Assembly (NCBI RefSeq): GCF_019976755.1
Contig: NZ_AP023445.1
Coordinates: 1-45,733, forward strand
Length of the DNA: 45,733 nucleotides
Direction: 5' to 3'
Source of the DNA: Nostoc sp. MS1
Lineage (GTDB): Bacteria; Cyanobacteriota; Cyanobacteriia; Cyanobacteriales; Nostocaceae
Part shown: positions 27,349 through 37,700 of the stretch, piece after piece
How positions within the stretch are numbered: the first letter of the stretch is position 1
Layout of the letters: every line of letters begins with the position of its first letter
The notes under the pieces: model-generated
Database searches by the model: none
Told to the model about the DNA's origin: nothing
The model's input: the letters and a program-made list of their open reading frames with translations, nothing else
Program-made: the position numbers and the translations under genes

Positions 27349-27923
27349 GGTAGATTCCTTTGATTAATGGTTTTAATCATCGGAGAGGTTCATGGCGCTG
27401 CTACATCTAATATCTACTAATTTCGCTATATTCCTTGTTTTTACTGCTTTAGGTTAGTGAAATAAGAATTTAATGACTTTATTTGCCAAAATCTGTCACC
27501 TGAAGCATATCGAAATTGCCACATCTATAGATATAATAAAATGCAGGCAGCACGGACTTAATCTCAGTTCGCCAGTCAGTGGTTATCAAAAGCTTCCTAC
27601 ACTTAAGGCCACTGTTTTGGTCGATTTGAGATCCTCTCTCGGCTCCAGTAAATGGAATATGAGTTTTAACTCTTGGATGAAGCGTCACTACTTATTAGTG
27701 GCGCTTTTGTCCATTTCTCCTTTGATACTTGTGTATACTGACCTCCTGTTTACGCTTCAAAACTCTACTTGCCTGATCTTACAGAACAATCGAACGCTTG
27801 ACATCAAACTCTAATACGAATTTTCATTGTCAAAATTCCGATTTTCTATCCAACTTCAATACCGATAGCCCGTAATATTACTTAATAATATTTAGATTTC
27901 GTTATAGTCGCTGGGCATTTCGT
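27349..27923. other. intergenic region with a plus-strand terminator
   Basis: 575 bp with no convincing protein gene. A hairpin AAGCGTCACTA (27680-27690) with TAGTGGCGCTT (27696-27706) runs into TTTTG, a plausible plus-strand terminator. A TATAAT-like box sits at about 27534-27539. A short non-coding transcript of about 150 nt between them is possible but I cannot support it further. Confidence 0.4.
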
Positions 27924-28102
27924 TCATAAGATGCTACTTCGTCTGATCTTTTGAGCTTTTTCAGCTTCTTCTAACCACTTCAAAATTAATTCCTCCATAA
28001 CGCTGTCCATAGTTCGGTTTTTAATGCACACATCGCTTTAAATCTCGAACGCACCGACTCATCAACCCTACCACGGACAAAAACTGTTTTTCCATTCTCC
28101 AT
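27924..28102 (-). pseudogene. ribbon-helix-helix regulator, one frameshift
   Basis: About 59 aa from ATG at 28102: MENGKTVFVRGRVDESVRSR, FKAMCALK, then after a one-base loss in an A run NRTMDSVMEELILKWLEEAE, ending RRSSIL. The strand-helix-helix pattern with TVFVRGRVDESV as the DNA-contacting strand is typical of Arc/CopG regulators on plasmids. It is divergent from the parM operon across a repeat-containing region, so it may regulate parM or bind its centromere. Confidence 0.55.
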
Positions 28103-28426
28103 TGAGTTTGTTCATTTGTGTATTAGTTCATTCTATTCATTTTCCTTTTCCTATAACTAATAGTGTTCAAAAATTATTGTTCACTTGTTCACTTGTGCGT
28201 TAGTATAGCATTAACATCCGAAAACGGATATTTTCAACTCGAATCATGACCACTGAGAATTAATCATTACCTGAGAAGTAACGTCTTTTCTGCAAGCGTG
28301 AGTAATGCTCTGGGTTATCCAAGTTAAAAGAATTGAGAATTACAAACGAAATAACTACCCTCAAGGGTTAGCAACAGCCACATCTATATATATGGCTGCT
28401 ACTAGCTCTACAACGGAGATTTAGTC
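28103..28426. promoter_or_regulatory. parM upstream region with GTTCA repeats
   Basis: Direct repeats of GTTCA(T/C)TTG occur at about 28110-28134 and 28164-28196, including GTTCACTTGTTCACTTGTG. A small inverted repeat, ATCCG (28216-28220) with CGGAT (28225-28229), follows. Repeats upstream of an actin-type partition gene commonly form the centromere and operator (parC). The Shine-Dalgarno of parM is GGAG near 28415. Confidence 0.45.
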
Positions 28427-29815
28427 GTGATTAACATTTACTGTGCAGACATTGGCAACTATTCCAGTATCACCGCCCTCAAAGGAGAAAAAGCCCCGTG
28501 TGATGCGCTCAGTCTTACTTGATGTCACCTACACCAGTGCTAGGGACTCAGCCACCGATGATTCCCCATCTGTCAAACTGGACGACAAAGTTTTGGTCTT
28601 AGGAGAACGAGCCACCAAACAGAAAAATCCACAGACCGCCGCAGAAAGAGATAAAAAGTTACCCGAATTTGTCAAACCATTCACCCTGGCAGGCTTGCGC
28701 TCCGACTTCGACGGCACAGTGCGGTTTTAGTCCCAGAACGTTCCCAATGGGATGAAGACACAATTCGTCAAACTTTAATTGCCGAACATCAAGTTGCCGT
28801 CAATGGCAACAGCTACAAACACAAAATCAGAAACGTTGAGTTTTATCTAGAAACTGACGTAGCAGTAGTGAATGCCTACAAAACTGAAAAACTAGATCCA
28901 GAAGGAGACACACTCGCCATTGACATTGGCGGAGGTACAACCAACTACTGTGTCATGACTCCCAATAGTGATGTCCTCACCCGTCGTTCCATCCCTAAAG
29001 TCGGTGGTGTGTCCCTAGCTAACGACATCATCAACTCTGACCTCATGCAGAGTTACGCCAAGCGCGATAACGTCGCCTTCAAAGTAGCAAAGATGATGGA
29101 TGCCATTGCTGACGGTTCTTTAACCTACGGGCGCAAGTATGACTTCAGTTCCGTCTTTCCTGGGCTGTTAGAAAACTGGTTTAACGGGCTAATGGACAGC
29201 ATTACCACAGCTGCAAATGATTATTTGGCAGATGTCACCAACATCATGCTCATCGGTGGATGTGCCAACTTAGTACGTCATAAATTGAGTGCAAAACCAG
29301 GATTTTATATTCCTGTTGACCCCATCTATCAAATATTACTGCACTGTTGGCTATATGAAATGCAAGTAAGATTAGCACCCTCTGTGACAGCCAAAGTCGA
29401 GGGAATTAGAATTGCACTCAACTATTCAAAGCTGAGTGACACCGTAAATCTTTTATTGGATGCTATCAAGCATCAATGGAAATTAAATCTTGCTTATCAG
29501 CCCCAAACTGGGACAGTTAAACCCAAAGTCAGACTAGATGAACGTCATGTTGAATGGGTGTCTCAATATGCAACAGAAAGAGGGATTAATGCCACATCTG
29601 CTACCAATTTGTTGATTAGTGAATATTTAACAGGTAACAGCGTTAATTTTTCACCGCAACCACCAACAACAGTGGCTAAAGATAGCAATTCCATTCCACA
29701 ACAATCAAAGCAAGAACCAGACGTAGAGAAACCGAAAGGTCAAGCATTAGTTAGAGTCTTAAGTTATGAGTCAAACGCGCGTAGTCCTAGACGAAAAGCA
29801 TTTACCAAAGGCTAA
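28427..29815 (+). pseudogene. parM: ParM/StbA-like actin-type partition ATPase, two frameshifts
   Basis: About 463 codons from GTG at 28427, which follows CAACGGAGATTTAGTC. Phosphate-binding loops are YCADIGNYSSITAL at the N-terminus and LAIDIGGGTTNYCVM in the middle; the adenosine-binding motif is IMLIGGCANLV. The frame breaks in C4 at 28494-28497 and T4 at 28725-28728, each needing one extra base. A C-terminal extension (about 80 residues) is Pro/Gln-rich. Actin-like ParM filaments push plasmid copies apart. The next small gene overlaps its 3' end. Confidence 0.78.
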
Positions 29816-29924
29816 AGAAATCATTGAGCAAACAGGAATCAACACTTACTCTCAGTTATTTACCATCCTGTTAGTTAATTATGGTGACACCCTTGTTAAG
29901 TCTTTAAGAGGCAGTAATGAATAA
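29766..29924 (+). CDS. small ParR-like protein overlapping parM
   Basis: 52 aa: MSQTRVVLDEKHLPKAKEII, then EQTGINTYSQLFTILLVNYG, ending SLRGSNE. It starts inside the last 50 bp of parM in another frame and continues past it. The strand (RVVLDE) plus two helices suggest a ribbon-helix-helix fold, and its place directly after parM fits a ParR-type centromere binder. It is too short for common ORF cut-offs. Confidence 0.55.
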   Translation: MSQTRVVLDEKHLPKAKEIIEQTGINTYSQLFTILLVNYGDTLVKSLRGSNE

Positions 29925-29938
29925 CTTAAATAGGGTCT

Positions 29939-30148
29939 ATGACACAGTACAATTTTAAGCAGTAAAAGGTCTACCAAATCGACCGAACGCTATATTGCTA
30001 CCTCTACAAAACAGGCACAATTCAAGCACCACAATATATCTTTCGTCCACTAGCAGGACAACGAAAGAAAGTTGATTTGAAGTTGAATCATAAAGGTTTA
30101 ACTAATCGCTGTTATGAAGTAGAAGGTGCGAGTACAAAAGTTCTGTAA
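29939..30148 (+). pseudogene. 69-codon hypothetical with an in-frame stop
   Basis: ATG at 29939 opens MTQYNFKQ, then TAA, then a clean frame KVYQIDRTLYCYLYKTGTIQ and PQYIFRPLAGQRKKVDLKL to a stop at 30146-30148. The text after the stop looks like real protein. Either a nonsense mutation or a base error explains the TAA, or translation starts later. No family is recognised. Confidence 0.35.
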
Positions 30149-30190
30149 TTAGCTCGGAATCACTGCAATTATCACTTTTTAAGGTGAATT

Positions 30191-30472
30191 ATGAAGACTC
30201 AACCACTGCCCGAATTAGTTGCACAAGCCCAAGAATTACTAACAAAAATTCGTCAGCATCCACAATATCAAGCATTACAAATTGATGCAGATGTAACGAT
30301 TGGGGATGTCAACCAGTTTTTCAACACTCTGCAATGGCAGTCCACAGCATCAAGAGTGGACGTTTCGAGAGAAAGGTTTTTCAGTAATGGGGAGAGCGAT
30401 CGATGGACTGCGAATCTTGGCGATCGCCCAACCAAGCGTACCGAATCAGTACAAAAGGATGATATCAAATGA
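30191..30472 (+). CDS. small helical hypothetical protein
   Basis: 93 aa, preceded by AAGGTGA 6 nt upstream of the ATG. The N-terminus is helical (LPELVAQAQELLTKIRQHPQ). The rest is polar with no recognisable motif. It overlaps the next gene by ATGA (30469-30472). It belongs to the parM-to-ATPase operon. A HIP1-like GCGATCG stretch lies in its 3' part. Confidence 0.6.
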   Translation: MKTQPLPELVAQAQELLTKIRQHPQYQALQIDADVTIGDVNQFFNTLQWQSTASRVDVSRERFFSNGESDRWTANLGDRPTKRTESVQKDDIK

Positions 30473-30749
30473 CGAAACCAGTAGGCTATTACACAAGTTA
30501 CACCCCTGGAGAATCAGGATTGCTTGCAGATATGCAAGAAGAATGGGGGCAACTTTTGAGCAATTGAATCAAGCAGAAAGAGCCTGGATGATATACCAGC
30601 TTGGCTATCAGTTGTGGATGGAAATAGATGAAACTGTGGGTGATTTGGTGGAAGAAACCATCAACAACCGCGCCACCAACGAACTAAGTTCAGGAGACAA
30701 ACTCGGCTTAATTGAAGCCCTCGTTAACCAGATGAAGTACAGCAATTAA
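30469..30749 (+). pseudogene. hypothetical protein of the parM operon, one frameshift
   Basis: Starts MTKPVGYYTSYTPGESGLLA and reads DMQEEWG. A base is then missing from G5 at 30545-30549, and it continues ATFEQLNQAERAWMIYQLGY and ends ALVNQMKYSN. About 93 aa, mostly helical and acidic. The start overlaps the previous stop by 4 bp. No family is recognised. Confidence 0.55.
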
Positions 30750-30851
30750 AGAAACCTCTTTGGGGAAAGGGTACTGGGTCAGGGGAAAAGGAGAAAGTCT
30801 TTATTTTTACCCCTTTACCTTTACCCTTTACCCCCTACAAGCAACATTCAT

Positions 30852-30870
30852 CCTCCCCAGTGTGGGGAGG
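30852..30870 (+). promoter_or_regulatory. hairpin covering a ribosome-binding site
   Basis: CCTCCCC (30852-30858) pairs with GGGGAGG (30864-30870) around a 5-nt loop. The second arm contains the Shine-Dalgarno of the gene starting at 30881 (10-nt spacing). When folded, it would hide the ribosome-binding site. This is structure-based inference; it may simply be part of the neighbouring G/C-rich repeat at 30759-30840. Confidence 0.4.
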
Positions 30871-30880
30871 TATCAAAAAT

Positions 30881-31276
30881 ATGAAATACCAGAAACAAGC
30901 AGCCTTGGGATTAATAGGCTTGGCGTTAATCGCATCCCCAATGCTGTTGAAATTGCCAGTACAGTTACAGGCATTCGCCACAAAAACGCAGCTTGAGCAA
31001 GCCGAAGCTTTAGAACGCTCTCGCATTGAACAACGCAAATTATCTGCTGACAAATTAGCCGAAGCTGGCGTTATCCCCAACGGTCAAAAACTCAAACTCC
31101 GCCGTTATTTCGATAATCCCAAAGACGACCCCAAACCAGAAACAACGGGCTGGCTAGAGTCGGAAACTGTGTTTGTCTACGACTCCGCCGGGGTTTGTAT
31201 TGGCAGGATTCAAAACCGCCAGTGGTACTGGAAGCATCGGGATAAATCAGCTTGTAGTGACGTACCAGCAATGTAA
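30881..31276 (+). CDS. exported or membrane-anchored hypothetical protein
   Basis: 131 aa from ATG at 30881, chosen for its GGGAGG ribosome-binding site. The N-terminus has a signal-anchor shape: MKYQKQ then a hydrophobic run LGLIGLALIASPMLL. A Lys/Glu-rich helix (about 34-70) follows, then a small domain with FDNPKDDPKPETTGWLES, VFVYDSAGVCIGRIQNRQWY and two further Cys. It lies within the ParM-to-ATPase gene run. The family is unknown. A periplasmic or membrane-linked role is likely. Confidence 0.65.
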   Translation: MKYQKQAALGLIGLALIASPMLLKLPVQLQAFATKTQLEQAEALERSRIEQRKLSADKLAEAGVIPNGQKLKLRRYFDNPKDDPKPETTGWLESETVFVYDSAGVCIGRIQNRQWYWKHRDKSACSDVPAM

Positions 31277-31284
31277 GGGGAAAT

Positions 31285-31985
31285 ATGGCACTTTCTAATA
31301 ACTCTGAAACCACAGACAAGCCGCTTCAACAACGGCAGAACAAGGGCATTAGTTTCTATGTAGAAATATTGGCACAGTGGATTGTTGACCTCATCGCTAT
31401 ACCAGTGACGTTCATTACTCACATCCTCGCTCAGTTCGTCACGCCAGGGTCATCCGGCACAAAGATACTTGGTGCGTTGGGTTTCTTCATTGGCACACTT
31501 CTCAGTTCGGATGGAATTTGGCAGACGCTCTTTAATGGAACCCCATGTTTAGCTGGTTTGAAAAAACATGGATTGGTTGGGTAGGCTGGCTAACGCTACC
31601 ATTTAATCTGTTTTTCTGGCTGGCGCTTGGCATTTCAGCTTTAGTTCAAGTGATGGAAGCCCGGAGCCTAAGAGGTAAACACCCTGACCAAGCCAGAACC
31701 GAGTTTGAGGAATCCAAACAGTACACCCTTGGTAGCAAGCCAACTGGCAACATTGACCTGACTACTGCCCTGTGGCGTGATTACAAAGTCGCAGGCATGA
31801 AAGAACGTCATGCAGGAGGGGCAATTGCACTGTTTTTCTGGTTATTCGACTTAACCACAACCTTTGTAGGTCGCAATCCTTTCTCTTACACCGACCCTGG
31901 ACAAATTTTAGGGTGTTTGGCTTACAACTTCACCACCATGATGGCAGGCGAAATTGGTTACACAATTTGGCGACTGAGTAAGTAA
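31285..31985 (+). pseudogene. polytopic membrane protein, one frameshift
   Basis: About 233 aa. The first frame (MALSNNSETTDKPLQ, ILAQWIVDLIAIPVTFITHI, LGALGFFIGTLLSSDG) ends after a base loss in C4 at 31541-31544. The second frame continues MFSWFEKTWIGWVGWLTL, PFNLFFWLALGISALVQVME and IALFFWLFDLTTTFVG. Four or more transmembrane segments with a cytoplasmic loop are likely. It sits 8 bp after the exported protein and upstream of the P-loop ATPase, as in a membrane machine. No family name is certain. Confidence 0.6.
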
Positions 31986-31992
31986 GCACTTG

Positions 31993-32085
31993 GAGCAGGG
32001 GAGCGGAGGAGCAACCAGGAGAGTGAATCCTCCCCTCTGCCCCATAGCCCCAAGCGCCAAATTCCTCTCCTCTGCCCCTCTGCTC
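31993..32085. repeat. imperfect palindrome, G-rich/C-rich arms
   Basis: GAGCAGGGGAGCGGAGGAG (31993-32011) faces CTCCTCTGCCCCTCTGCTC (32067-32085), which is nearly its reverse complement. With the run at 30759-30840 it is the second such G/C-armed hairpin between genes of this operon. It resembles small cyanobacterial intergenic repeats. It could end or process the transcript. Confidence 0.6.
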
Positions 32086-32102
32086 TTATTGGAGAATGAA
32101 CT

Positions 32103-34167
32103 ATGGAATTTTCACCCGAAATTTGCCAACCAATACCGCAACTCGCTACGAAAGAAACTGCCACACTTCGCGCTGACTATCCCTGCATTGAACATCTGGA
32201 AGCAGGTAACATCGCCCCTTGGCTAGTAGAAAGACTTGACCAATTGTTAGTTCGCGCCAAGACTGAACGGGCAGGGATGAACCTAGCCAAATGCGTCACT
32301 TTGACCACGGCATCAATCGGTGCAGTTTGTTATGCTACCTCCCCACTGGCCCCCATTGGTGCAGTAATAGCCGGACTGGGCTATGCTTGGTCGGTGGTGC
32401 AAGACATGACTGATTCCCACTGCTTCGCCCCTATACCCTTTGTACGCGGTAACTTTATCGAATTTATCTCAGCAATGGGAGATTCTGTGGCAAGAGAGGA
32501 ATGGTTTGCAGGCGCAATGAGATTGTAGATTTAATGAACCACCTTGCACCCCTGGAGCGTAGTGAATTTGTGATGCTGCGGCAGTACACCAACACCCTCA
32601 CTGAATTTCTCACTGGTGTAGAAGAGGGCAAGCGGTTCTATGCTTACAGGTGGCTACTGGACAACTTCACCAACTACAAAGGTGCATTCCCCACTGTTGA
32701 GCAACTGGCTAAACATTTGTCGCAGGTATCACCCGACCCTAGAATTGACCATACACAAGTAACTCTCATTCAGCAACAAGGAAAGACTCCTCAACTGCCA
32801 CAACCCAAAATACCTGAACCCAAGTTCGTTGAACTGCCACAACCGCAGTTAGTCCAGTTGCCCAGTCCCCTACACTCGGACACTGCTGCACCAGCCAGCG
32901 CAAAGATTCCAGCACCAGACTTTAAATCACTGTTAGCACTGCCACTTCACCACCGAGCGATCGCAATCATCAACGCACTAACCAAAAGTGGTTTTGATAT
33001 CGCTAAGTGCATCCGTGACCAAATTACGGTGATTGCAGGTAATCAGCGAGGTGGTAAGGGTACTCTCATGGCGATTTTAGCCATCCTCAGTAAAGCACTT
33101 GAGCCAAACACTAAGATTCACTACTATACCGCAGGTGATGATATATACCCGTTTCACTGTCATCACTTAGTATGCAGACTGAGTTACCCGCACTTGGAGG
33201 TGCAAAGGCTGACGCTCATGTTGCCAGCGATTTGTACGAATATTTAAGGGAGATGGACAATGCCACTCAAAATAGTTACACAGACATTATTTTGGTGATT
33301 GATGAAGCGGTGGCGTTATCTGACTACCTCAGCGATGAGCAGAAGCAATGGATCATTCGCTTCCTGTTCACTCGTGCCAGTAAGAAGGGCGCTCAAATTT
33401 TTGTGGTGTTGCATGGTAAGAACCTTACTTCTTGGGTGGGGACGAAAACACCGCAGGTTTTGGCGATACTTTCAAAAGTGGGGCTACTTTTATTGGTTGT
33501 GAGGCAACAAGCAAGAAACTGTCTCCACTCAAGTCAATCTCACTGGCCACTGGGCGTTACTTTCTCGCTGACCCAGACAGTTTTGATAGAGCGATCGCAC
33601 AGGGTGAAATTGGCACGATTCCAGAATGGCTAAAACTGAAGTTAATCCCCATTCTCTTCAGCCAGATCCGGCGCGGACGCTGCTTAAATATTTTCCAGAG
33701 TTAAGAAGTGATTCCCCAGCTTTGGCTGATTCTGTATCACCTATTTCTGAACCACCGGATGAGTTTTTAAATCAGGCTAGAGCATGGCTAGATGAAACTT
33801 GGGTGATACCGGATGCGCCACCGCCTACTGTCCCCCAACAAAGAGCGATACCGACCGATACCAACCAACTGATAAGGCTTTTGAGGTTTTGGAATCATTT
33901 GGGATCGATACCGGAAACGATACCGGAATCAGTGATACCAACCCAGGAATCGGTGATTCTAAGACCCTTGCCGACGATACTAGAAACGATACCGAAACTC
34001 GCTACACTCCAGCCGCCCTGACTCTTGAACAATTAACTGGCATTATCAAGCAGATGGTTGATAAGAAGATGTCGCAGACTCAAATTATTCAATCCCTCTG
34101 GGGAGTGGAGAAAAACGGTAAGGGCTGGAAACAAGCTTACAGCGAATACAAGGAACTGTTGAAATAA
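32103..34167 (+). pseudogene. membrane-anchored P-loop ATPase, at least five frameshifts
   Basis: About 690 codons once read through losses near 32515, near 33160, in G4 at 33438-33441, A4 at 33632-33635 and C5 at 33832-33836. A hydrophobic hairpin (CVTLTTASIGAVCYATSPLA, PIGAVIAGLGYAWSVV) near residues 60-100 anchors it. A Pro/Gln-rich linker follows, then Walker A TVIAGNQRGGKGTLMAIL, Walker B IILVIDEAVALSDYL, and KSGATFIGCEATSKK. The C-terminal linker is Asp/Thr-rich, before a helical end (EQLTGIIKQMVDKKMSQTQI). Topology resembles coupling proteins or VirD4/FtsK-like ATPases, but the motifs are not close enough for a firm name. It could couple the plasmid to a transfer or segregation machine (inference). 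Confidence 0.6.
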
Positions 34168-34226
34168 TTTGGTAATACTCAGATACAAATATGATTTAGT
34201 ATCCTAAATATTTAAAATTGATGTGC

Positions 34227-34625
34227 TTATCTGCGAACTTTTCGTTTTGTTTTGTTGTGCCAATAAACTGTAATAATTTCTGTGTTTGATAGTTCTCCTT
34301 TACATATAACTCGTAAGCCGCGAAGTTCATCTATAAATTTTGCATAAACAGTATTACGCAAATTTTTATCGAGTATGGTAAACCTAATATCTCTACCATG
34401 AAAATCTTTATTGCCATATAATATAGCAATTTTCATCATTGTTTCGTTAATTGCCCGTTGTTGTTTGCGTCTGATCATGTGGTTATAGTCTTGAGGATTG
34501 ATTTTGGCTTTGAGTGTGCCAAGTTTGAATCTATTTTCATCGCTTTGGAATATCTGCGTTAGCTTTTGTGAGTATTCATAATGTGTTGTTTTTAGGTTGA
34601 TGCTTCCAGAATATTTAGATTGCAA
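34227..34625 (-). CDS. DUF4258-like protein, possible toxin
   Basis: 132 aa from a TTG start at 34625 (no in-frame ATG before residue 50). The second half has the DUF4258-type layout: YNHMIRRKQQRAINETMMKI, AILYGNKDFHG, then a Leu-rich strand GLRVICKGE and the terminal EIITVYWHNKTKRK. Some families of this shape are RelE/BrnT-like RNase toxins. It diverges from the HTH-NACHT gene and shares its operator region. The toxin role is an inference, and the start is uncertain. Confidence 0.55.
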   Translation of the reverse strand: MQSKYSGSINLKTTHYEYSQKLTQIFQSDENRFKLGTLKAKINPQDYNHMIRRKQQRAINETMMKIAILYGNKDFHGRDIRFTILDKNLRNTVYAKFIDELRGLRVICKGELSNTEIITVYWHNKTKRKVRR

Positions 34626-34642
34626 CTAATAATCGAGAGCAG

Positions 34643-34678
34643 AACAGTTCAGATTGAAGTGAACTATTCTGAACTGTT
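34643..34678. promoter_or_regulatory. palindromic operator between divergent genes
   Basis: A perfect 10-bp inverted repeat, AACAGTTCAG (34643-34652) with CTGAACTGTT (34669-34678), has a 16-bp spacer. It lies 18 bp upstream of the DUF4258-like start and 58 bp upstream of the ATG of the HTH-NACHT gene. It is a natural site for the HTH domain of the NACHT protein to bind. Confidence 0.6.
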
Positions 34679-34736
34679 TACTTTATTTTTAATGGACTAT
34701 GATGTGATTGATTGTCGCAAATATAACCTGTTACCA

Positions 34737-37700
34737 ATGACTACAGCACCTAAATCTCGTAGTGTTCGAGCCACTTTACAAGGATTAAATAAAGTTAGAA
34801 CAAGAATGGCTGAACTAGAAAAGCCTGGAAATCAGGATAAAAAGGGCTGGACACAAACAGACCTAGCAGAGAAGTCTGGTGTAAGTATTGCTACAGTAAA
34901 ACGCTTCCTTAAAGGAGAGTCAATTGATAGACATTGTGTTATTTGGATTACTGGTGCTTTGAATTTAGATCCTTTAGAAGTTGTTGACCCGAAGGAATGG
35001 AATCAAGATACTGGAAATTTAGACATTGACTGGTGCGAAGTTTGTCACACGATGCTAGACAACCAGCAAGAACAGCAACGCATCAGACGCAAAGCTTCGG
35101 AAATGGGATTGAGGTAAACGTTCATGTGCCACTGGGTTTGGTGGAACGTAAACAGCAACAACGACGAGATGAGAATGTTGACAGAGAGCAGGTTTATCAG
35201 CTGGAAAAGGAAGTTATCGCCAAAACCTATAAGCATAGTGATTTTCTCGAACAAGTAATCAATCAACGTTCTGGAGGTAAAAACAAGCACGTTGCTATCG
35301 TTGGAGAACCGGGAGCAGGTAAGACTACTTTATTGAGTGCCATCGCTTCACACATTAAAGATAATAACCAACACCTATCTATCTTTATATCTCTCGGTAG
35401 CTTGCACGGAATGACATTAGAGGATTATTTACTCAAAAATGGCTTCCAGATGCAATGAGATTGATTAATCCTCAATTTATTCCTACTCCAGAAATAGAAA
35501 ATCAACTAATCACTTGCTTTTATCAAAATGATATTTGGTTATTGTTAGATGGTGTGGATGAAATGGGAGAATCTTCACCTGTAGAAGCATTAAATAAAAT
35601 TTCTCAAGAATTGACAAGCTGGTTAGGACAAGCACGAGTTGTTTTAACTTGTCGTTTAAATGTTTGGGATGCCAACTTAAATAATAATATACTACCTGGT
35701 TTTAATACCTATAAAACCCTGAATTTGCACCATTACAAATTAATGAATTTATTGATAAATGGTTTAAATCTGCTGATAATATACAGCGCGGTGAAGAACT
35801 AAAAGTAAAATTAACAGAATCAGGGAAAGAGCGCATTCATGACTTAGTAACTAATCCTCTAAGATTATGTTTATTGTGTCAAATTTTTATCAAAACGAGC
35901 AAGGAGAATTACCAGAAACTAAAGCTGAAATTTTTGAGATATATACACGTTATTTTTACCATTGGAAACCTGAGCTAGTGCCTCAAGAGTTAATTGACTC
36001 TCATGAATTACGACGAGAATTACACCAAGCATTAGGAAGATTAGCTTTAGCAGGAATTAACAGAGGTTCTAGATTTCGTTTGCACGAAAGTTTAGCAGTG
36101 AAGGAAATGGATGAGAGGCTATTTAAGCTTGCTTGTGATGTAGGTTGGTTAAATCTGGTAGATAGAGATGCAGATAATGAAGAAGCTGTCTATGCTTTTT
36201 TTTCATCCAAATTTTCAGGAATATTTTGCAGCATTAGTAATTGATGATTGGCATTATTTTTCAATCATAACAATGATAATCCTAATCCCTTTATTAAATA
36301 CAAAAATGAAGCTTGTGTTTATCGAATTTTTGAACCTCAGTGGAAGGAAATAATTTTATTATGGTTTGGTAATAAAATATTTCTCGGCAAAATCAAATCC
36401 AAAAGAAGAGTTTCTCAAAGCATTATTTGATTTTAATGATGATTGTGATAATTATTATTTGTATAGAACAATTATACTCGCATCCAGTGTAATTAGCGAG
36501 TATAAAGACTGTAGTATAGCCGAGGATATTGTATGGCTAATTTCCTCCTGGGTAGTTGGTTCTTTCAATGCTCAGGAAAAATATGGCTGGATTCCCCTTT
36601 GTATATTCAAAATTTTGCTAGGAAAGCTCTACGAAGAACTAACAAAACTTATCAGTTGAATTTTTGGAAGATTTAATAGAAGATAAAAGGCAACAAACAG
36701 GGGAAATAAATCTGTTGGATATTGAGTGTTTAGGATTAATTAATCCAAGAAATACTTATGCAATTACCATCCTGATTTATTTTTTAGAAAACAGTCAAGA
36801 TTGGTCAGTTCGTCAAGAAGCGGCAAGAATTTTAGGAGAAATTGCTTTTGGTAATTCCGAAGCTATCAATGCTTTACTTAAAGTAGTCCGTACTACTGTT
36901 CATGATGAACTTGCTGCTTCACCTGATTTTACGCCTAACTTAGAGTCAAATTCTCAAATAGAATTTAAACAACTATTAATTAGTTCAAAAATATTACATA
37001 ATAAGCCTAATCTTGATTTCAGAGCATCCGAAAGTCTATATAAAATTGACCCTGGCAACCAGGAAGCTATCAAAGCTTTAATAAATCTGTCTTTTTGGCA
37101 TATTAGTGCATGGTGTACTCACGACGATGCTATTGAATTACTCAAACAGATTGCTATAGGTAAACCAGAGGTAATTTTAAAATTGAAGAAGCAACTACAA
37201 TCCAATAATGAGTCAGTACGTGGAGCCTCAGCAGAAATTATTGTTACAGTAGAGCCTAATAATCAAGAAGCAATCAATATTTTAATTGAACTACTTTGTA
37301 ATGGTGGTGAAATTCTAGAGGAAACACAAGATTTCTTCACTGGAAAAAGAATACTTGAACATATTTTTAAAGCTATCGTCAATTTGCCGAGTCCGCTTTA
37401 ATAGCAGTTGGTATTGAGAATTTGATAATTATTAATAAACTAATTAATCTGCTCAATTCCAGCCAAGAGTTAGAAACTCAAAGACGAGTGTCTAACATTT
37501 TGGCGAGAATAGGTGCTGGAAATTCAGAGGTTATTTCTGCTCTTACTGATATGTTAAGAAATAGCCATGATGAAAAAATTATTCAACAAGTTGCTGAAAA
37601 CTTGGGTATTGCTGACCCAGGTAACTCAGAAGCTACAGACGTATTGATAAAGCTCCTTATTAATACTCAAGATGAATCCAATCGTAGAAAAATAATGCGG

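Noticed and set aside
27473..27814. 113-aa plus-strand ORF
   Set aside because: Composition is not protein-like, there is no ribosome-binding site, a terminator hairpin lies inside it, and no family is recognised.
30760..30996. 78-aa plus-strand ORF
   Set aside because: Runs through the G/C-rich intergenic repeat and out of frame across the signal-anchored gene at 30881.
28427..34167. Type IV secretion system
   Set aside because: Membrane and ATPase genes are present, but no VirB-like ATPase, pilin or channel proteins were recognised.
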